Positions 60,587 through 64,000 of a stretch of 64,000 bases of DNA are shown here, in pieces (position 1 is the stretch's first letter; every line of letters starts with the position of its first letter). The notes under the pieces were generated by a model. It was given only the letters and a program-made list of their open reading frames with translations. It searched no databases and was not told the origin of the DNA. A program made the translations under genes and the position numbers. Origin of the DNA: Planctomycetota bacterium (lineage in GTDB: Bacteria; Planctomycetota; UBA1135; GCA-002686595); contig JAEUHZ010000021.1 of NCBI GenBank assembly GCA_016795205.1, positions 1 to 64,000 of the forward strand. The letters are read 5' to 3'.

Positions 60587-61306
60587 TCACGAGGCGAGCG
60601 CCGCGAACAGGCCGCGTACCTCGTCATCGAGGTCGCGCACGTCGTCGAGCGTCGAGGCGATCTCCGCGCGGATCTCCTCGCGCCATGCCTGGCGCACGCG
60701 GTGCGCGGCGACCTTGAGCGCACCGGCGCTGGTCCCGAGTCCGGTGGCGATCTCCTGCAGGGAACCTGCGTCGGGATCGGCGGCCAGGAACGGTCGCAGC
60801 GCGCTGAAGAGCTGGGCCTTGCCCTCTCGCTCCATGCGGGCTTCGAGCCGCGCCAGTGCGGCGTCCAGCACGGACAGGGCCCAGGCGCGCTCGAACGTGC
60901 GCTCCGGGTCCAGCTCGCTCGCGCTGGCGAGGCGCCAGCGCCGGTCGGCCTCCGCGGGGTCCAGGGGCAGGTGGCGCGTCGACCCGCCGCGCTTCAGCGC
61001 GCGCTCCTTCTCGTCCGCGTGCGCGACGTGGAACTTCAGCGCGCCGAGCAGGAAGGCCCGGAATCGCCCGCGCTCGCCGTCCGCGTCCGCCAGGCGGCCC
61101 TTCTCGAGGAGCTCGACGAAGAGCCCCTGCACGAGATCGGCCGCGCGCTCACCCTCGACCCCACGACGGCGCAGATAGGCGTACAGCGGCCACCAGTAGG
61201 CTCGGCACAGGTCCTCGAGTGCGCCGCGTGCCTCGGCGGAGCGTGGGGACGCGGCGCGCTGGACGAGGCTCCAGCGCGTCGTGAGGAAGGCCGCAGGGTC
61301 GCTCAC
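60587..61306 (-). CDS. planctomycete-type ECF sigma factor
   Basis: 239 residues from GTG 61306. The signature opening DPAAFLTTRWSLVQRA, then ALEDLCRAYWWPLYAYLRRRG and AADLVQGLFVELLEKG (region 2) and the C-terminal EIATGLGTSAGALKVAAHRVRQAWREEIRAEIAST (region 4), match a sigma group abundant in planctomycetes. It keeps the conserved linker (GRFRAFLLGALKFHVA). Its start overlaps the stop of the upstream membrane-protein gene (GTGA), so the two are coupled. It may pair functionally with the zinc-ribbon kinase 0.7 kb downstream, as in other planctomycetes. Confidence 0.9.
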   Translation of the reverse strand: MSDPAAFLTTRWSLVQRAASPRSAEARGALEDLCRAYWWPLYAYLRRRGVEGERAADLVQGLFVELLEKGRLADADGERGRFRAFLLGALKFHVAHADEKERALKRGGSTRHLPLDPAEADRRWRLASASELDPERTFERAWALSVLDAALARLEARMEREGKAQLFSALRPFLAADPDAGSLQEIATGLGTSAGALKVAAHRVRQAWREEIRAEIASTLDDVRDLDDEVRGLFAALAS

Positions 61307-62769
61307 GGCGGCTCCTGTCGCACGCGCTCCAGCGCGGCTCGCCACGGCGCGGGGTCCGCGCCTTCCTCACCGCGCTCGCGCAGCCGCTCGTAGGCGCGGG
61401 CGGCCGTCTCGATCGCCCGGTCCAGGTCGCGCAGGATCGCCGTGCGCTCCTCGGGCGTCCGGCGCTCGCGCACGCGCTCCAGGAACCGCTCCAGTGCCTG
61501 CGGCTCCGCTCCGCGGCGCAGCAGGTGGATGCGCGCGATGGCTTGCGGCCGCGCGGCGGGCGTCCGCCAGGTCTCCCGGGCGGCGGCCAGGTCGAGCTTC
61601 GTGGCGAGCGAGACGGTCGACGCCAGAACCAAGCCCAGGAGGATCGCGGCGCCCGCGCGCGGCGCGCGCGCGCCGAGGTCGGCGATCGCCAGCGCGGCCG
61701 AGAGCGCCAGGACGCCGAGGAGCGGCAGCACGTAGCGCAGCGCGAAGACCAGGTCCTCCGCTCCGCGCACGAGGGGCGACATGGCCCAGATCGCGGCGAA
61801 CGCTGGCGGGTAGAGCACGAGCGCGAGCAGGGCCGGATCACGCTCGCGACGCCGCAGCCATAGCGCCGACACCCACAGCACGAGCAGCGTGGCGAGCCAT
61901 GCCGCGCCGAGCGCCCAGCCCGCGTCGCCGCGGATCCAGAACGCTTCCGGCAGGTCGCGCACGAAGAGCTCGCGCAGCCGTGCCAGGGGCTCCTCACCCC
62001 CGCCGAACGCCAGCCCCGCAGGACCGTGCCCGTAGATGCCGAGCGGCGCGTCGCGCGACGGCGGGCGCAGCAGGACGAGCGGCACGAGGCCCAGGAGCAG
62101 GCCGGCAACGCGCGCGGCGGCGAGCCGCGGGCTCCGCCACCAGGCGCGGTCCAGTCCCAGCTCCAGCGCGACGGCCAGCGCGATGAGCAACCCTCCGCCG
62201 AAGTACAGCAGGAGGCCCAACGCGCAGGTCAGCGCCGCCTGCGCGCACGCGCCGAGTCGTCGCGCGCGGACCTCCGCCGCGAACGCCATCCACCCCAGCG
62301 TGAGCGCGTGGAAGTGCTGATGCGTCCCCTGCGCGAGCACGGAGTCCAGCACCGGACCCGGCGGAGCGAACGCGACGAGCAGGCCTGCGGCCCAGGCCGC
62401 CCGCCGTCCGCCGAGTCGCCCGAGCAGCACGAAGGCGGCCGCGGCTTCGATCATGGGGAACGGGAGGCAGGCGATGCGCAGGGCCGGCAGCACCGCGCCG
62501 AGCAGCGCGAACAGCGGCGCCGCCAGGATCCCGACCACCACGGCGCCGCCCCACAGTCCCACGGCGTGGTCCTGCAGCGGGACGATGGGGCCGCGCAGGA
62601 TCTCGATGGCGACATTCCCGCGCAGGAGCTCCTCCGTCCACACGCGGCCGTTCTCGAGCAGGTCGGCCGGCGGCAGGAGCACGATCGCGAGGCGGACGAG
62701 GCCAGCCAGCAGCGCACACACGAGCGCGCCGCGCCAGGACGCAGTCACCGGCTCCGGGCGATCGGGCAT
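61303..62769 (-). CDS. polytopic membrane protein, glycosyltransferase-like (GT-C)
   Basis: 488 residues with about 10 hydrophobic segments. The first extracytoplasmic loop (LLPPADLLENGRVWTEELL) and the overall pattern resemble GT-C or dolichyl-phosphate-mannose-type glycosyltransferases, but I cannot place it in a family. The C-terminal 100 residues are soluble and charged (RTPEERTAILRDLDRAIE), probably cytoplasmic. It is the first gene of a coupled pair with the ECF sigma factor and could report an envelope state to it, but that is speculative. GTG 62772 is an alternative start. Confidence 0.65.
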   Translation of the reverse strand: MPDRPEPVTASWRGALVCALLAGLVRLAIVLLPPADLLENGRVWTEELLRGNVAIEILRGPIVPLQDHAVGLWGGAVVVGILAAPLFALLGAVLPALRIACLPFPMIEAAAAFVLLGRLGGRRAAWAAGLLVAFAPPGPVLDSVLAQGTHQHFHALTLGWMAFAAEVRARRLGACAQAALTCALGLLLYFGGGLLIALAVALELGLDRAWWRSPRLAAARVAGLLLGLVPLVLLRPPSRDAPLGIYGHGPAGLAFGGGEEPLARLRELFVRDLPEAFWIRGDAGWALGAAWLATLLVLWVSALWLRRRERDPALLALVLYPPAFAAIWAMSPLVRGAEDLVFALRYVLPLLGVLALSAALAIADLGARAPRAGAAILLGLVLASTVSLATKLDLAAARETWRTPAARPQAIARIHLLRRGAEPQALERFLERVRERRTPEERTAILRDLDRAIETAARAYERLRERGEEGADPAPWRAALERVRQEPP

Positions 62770-62772
62770 CAC

Positions 62773-63092
62773 GCTGGCCGGGCGTGGCGGTTCGCGCCGC
62801 GGACTCCGCAGGGCGGCGGCACCGGCGGGCGAGACGGGGGCCGCTCGGGGTTCACGCGTCGGATCCTACTCGCGCCGCGGCCGGGGGTCTCGCGCTGGCG
62901 GTGGTCTGACCGCGCGCTCTCCGCTGCCCATGGCCTGCCACATGCGGCTCGGGTGGCTGCGCACAGCGCAGCGTGCCGCGCAGCCCGCGCCTCCGCGCGC
63001 CGACGAACTCGCTCAGGGGCTCGCGCCGAGACCCTGCGCGAGGCAGTCTGGCGCACGCGCCGCGTTGCACGCGTCCGTGCTCTGGCGTTCCC
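62773..63092. other. 320-base intergenic region
   Basis: I see no convincing gene, hairpin or promoter in this stretch between the divergent membrane-protein and TspO genes. Long open frames here have no protein-like composition. Confidence 0.4.
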
Positions 63093-63590
63093 ATGTCCGC
63101 GAGGACCCCGCAACCGAGCCCTGGCCTCATGACCCGCGAGGTCGTCGCGCTGCCGGTCTTCGTGCTCGTCACGTTCCTGGCCGCGGTCCCCGGGGCGCTG
63201 TGGCCTCCCGGGGATTGGTACGCCGGGCTGGAGAAGCCCGCGTGGAACCCGCCCGCGTGGGTCTTCGGCCCGGCCTGGACGCTCCTCTACACGCTGATGG
63301 CCGTGGCGGCGTGGCTCGTCTGGCGTCGCGGCGGCTTCCGCGTGCAGCGGCGTCCGCTGACCCTGTACTGCGTGCAGTTGGCGCTGAACGCAGCCTGGAC
63401 GCCGGTCTTCTTCGGTGCACAGGAGCCGGGCTGGGCCCTCCTGGTGATCCTGGCGCTGTGGGCTCTGCTGCTGGCGACCCTGCTCGTCTTCCGGCGCACG
63501 AGCGGACCGGCGGCGCTGCTGCTCGTGCCCTACTTGGCGTGGGTGAGCTTCGCGGCCGCGCTCAACTGCGCGCTCTGGCGCCTGAACTGA
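63093..63590 (+). CDS. tspO: TspO/MBR family protein
   Basis: 165 residues with five membrane segments, the TspO fold. Family motifs: KPAWNPPAWVFGPAWTLLYT in loop 1/segment 2, LALNAAWTPVFF, and the terminal PYLAWVSFAAALN. TspO binds porphyrins and is linked to tetrapyrrole and stress responses in bacteria; in eukaryotes it is the mitochondrial translocator protein. ATG 63129 is an alternative start giving a shorter N-terminus. Confidence 0.9.
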   Translation: MSARTPQPSPGLMTREVVALPVFVLVTFLAAVPGALWPPGDWYAGLEKPAWNPPAWVFGPAWTLLYTLMAVAAWLVWRRGGFRVQRRPLTLYCVQLALNAAWTPVFFGAQEPGWALLVILALWALLLATLLVFRRTSGPAALLLVPYLAWVSFAAALNCALWRLN

Positions 63591-63602
63591 CCGCGGCGCT
63601 GC

Positions 63603-64000
63603 TCACAGGAGCTTGCGCTGCAGGTCCCGCAGCAGGCACAACGCCTCGAAGGGCGTGAGGCGGTCGATCTCCAGCTTGCGGATCTCCTCCTCGGTCGCGC
63701 TGAACGGCGACTCGAACAGCCCGAGCTGACGCCCCGGTTCGGCCGGGGCTCCCCGGCCCTTCGCGATGCGCGGCGCGAGGCCCTCGGCGTCCTCCTCGAG
63801 CTCGGCCAGGATCGCCTTGGCGCGCGTCACGAGCGCCTCCGGCACTCCCGCGAGCCGGGCGACGTGGATGCCGTAGGAGCGGTCAGTGCCGCCCTCGACG
63901 ATCTTGTGCAGGAAGACGATCTCGTCCTGCCATTCGCGCACGGCCACGCTCTTGTTGCAGACGCCCTCGAAGCGCGTCGCGAGCTGGGTGAGCTGGTGGT
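63603..64000 (-). CDS. mutS: DNA mismatch repair protein MutS, C-terminal part
   Basis: The last 131 residues of a protein that continues beyond 64000. The motifs are those of the MutS C-terminus: THHQLTQLA, FLHKIVEGGTDRSYGIHVARLAGVP and the helical ALVTRAKAILAELE, followed by a short linker and EIRKLEIDRLTPFEALCLL. The Walker A and the mismatch-binding domains are outside the window. Confidence 0.93.
   Translation of the reverse strand, partial: HQLTQLATRFEGVCNKSVAVREWQDEIVFLHKIVEGGTDRSYGIHVARLAGVPEALVTRAKAILAELEEDAEGLAPRIAKGRGAPAEPGRQLGLFESPFSATEEEIRKLEIDRLTPFEALCLLRDLQRKLL

Noticed and set aside
1..64000. CRISPR arrays, insertion sequences, prophage or integron elements
   Set aside because: No regularly spaced direct repeats, transposase, integrase or phage-like genes were seen. 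Gene repeats in the secreted proteins are protein-domain repeats, not mobile elements.

Overview
The window is high-GC (about 70% by eye), gene-dense bacterial chromosome with short intergenic gaps. I see no phage, insertion sequence, CRISPR array, tRNA or rRNA. The protein content points to a planctomycete: a DUF1800/DUF1501 pair, a Ser/Thr kinase with an N-terminal zinc ribbon near a planctomycete-type ECF sigma factor, a sigma factor fused to a large envelope domain, and four secreted proteins sharing a six-cysteine C-terminal module (FCAGDGS...CPCGN...) of a kind I associate with deep-branching Planctomycetota. Phylum is inferred from gene content only.

Layout. 1-19.8 kb is mostly housekeeping: DUF1800/DUF1501, a Nudix protein, FolC, a DUF2752 protein, an AI-2E family exporter, a Tat-exported aldo/keto reductase, YebC, RsgA, a DEAD-box helicase, a TrmH-type methyltransferase, tryptophanase, RarA, an MFS exporter overlapping a RecD2 helicase, ribosomal protein S21 and an RluA-type pseudouridine synthase. 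19.8-32.6 kb is envelope and lipid biology: a secreted PLD3/4-like phospholipase-D-fold protein, a porin, an exported transglutaminase-fold protein, a large permease-like membrane protein, a TetR-CarF operon (CarF/TMEM189 = plasmalogen-forming desaturase family) with a clear promoter/operator, a DUF2911 protein, a hydrolase/thioesterase pair, an ABC ATPase next to a degenerate radical-SAM-like protein, an exosortase-system-type glycosyltransferase and PrmA.

32.6-54.8 kb is the accessory core. A sigma factor overlaps a membrane anti-sigma-like gene and is divergent from a secreted PPC-TPR-CHAT caspase-like protein. Three long exported proteins follow (two tandem paralogues and a repeat-propeller protein), all ending in the CAGDGS module, then an 811-residue sigma-factor/transmembrane/carboxypeptidase-regulatory-like fusion, a DinG-type helicase, leucine dehydrogenase, a small envelope protein and a fourth CAGDGS protein. 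54.9-64 kb holds a divergent protein kinase, a lipoprotein, a type II (archaeal/eukaryotic-type) methionine aminopeptidase, the zinc-ribbon kinase with a translationally coupled partner, a planctomycete ECF sigma factor coupled to a membrane protein, TspO, and the C-terminal end of MutS.

Two window-wide themes stand out. Many genes carry a TANNNT -10 hexamer only 6-10 bases before the start codon, which suggests frequent leaderless or near-leaderless transcription. Many adjacent genes are joined by ATGA/GTGA stop-start overlaps. Product names come from recalled family motifs; no database search was run.
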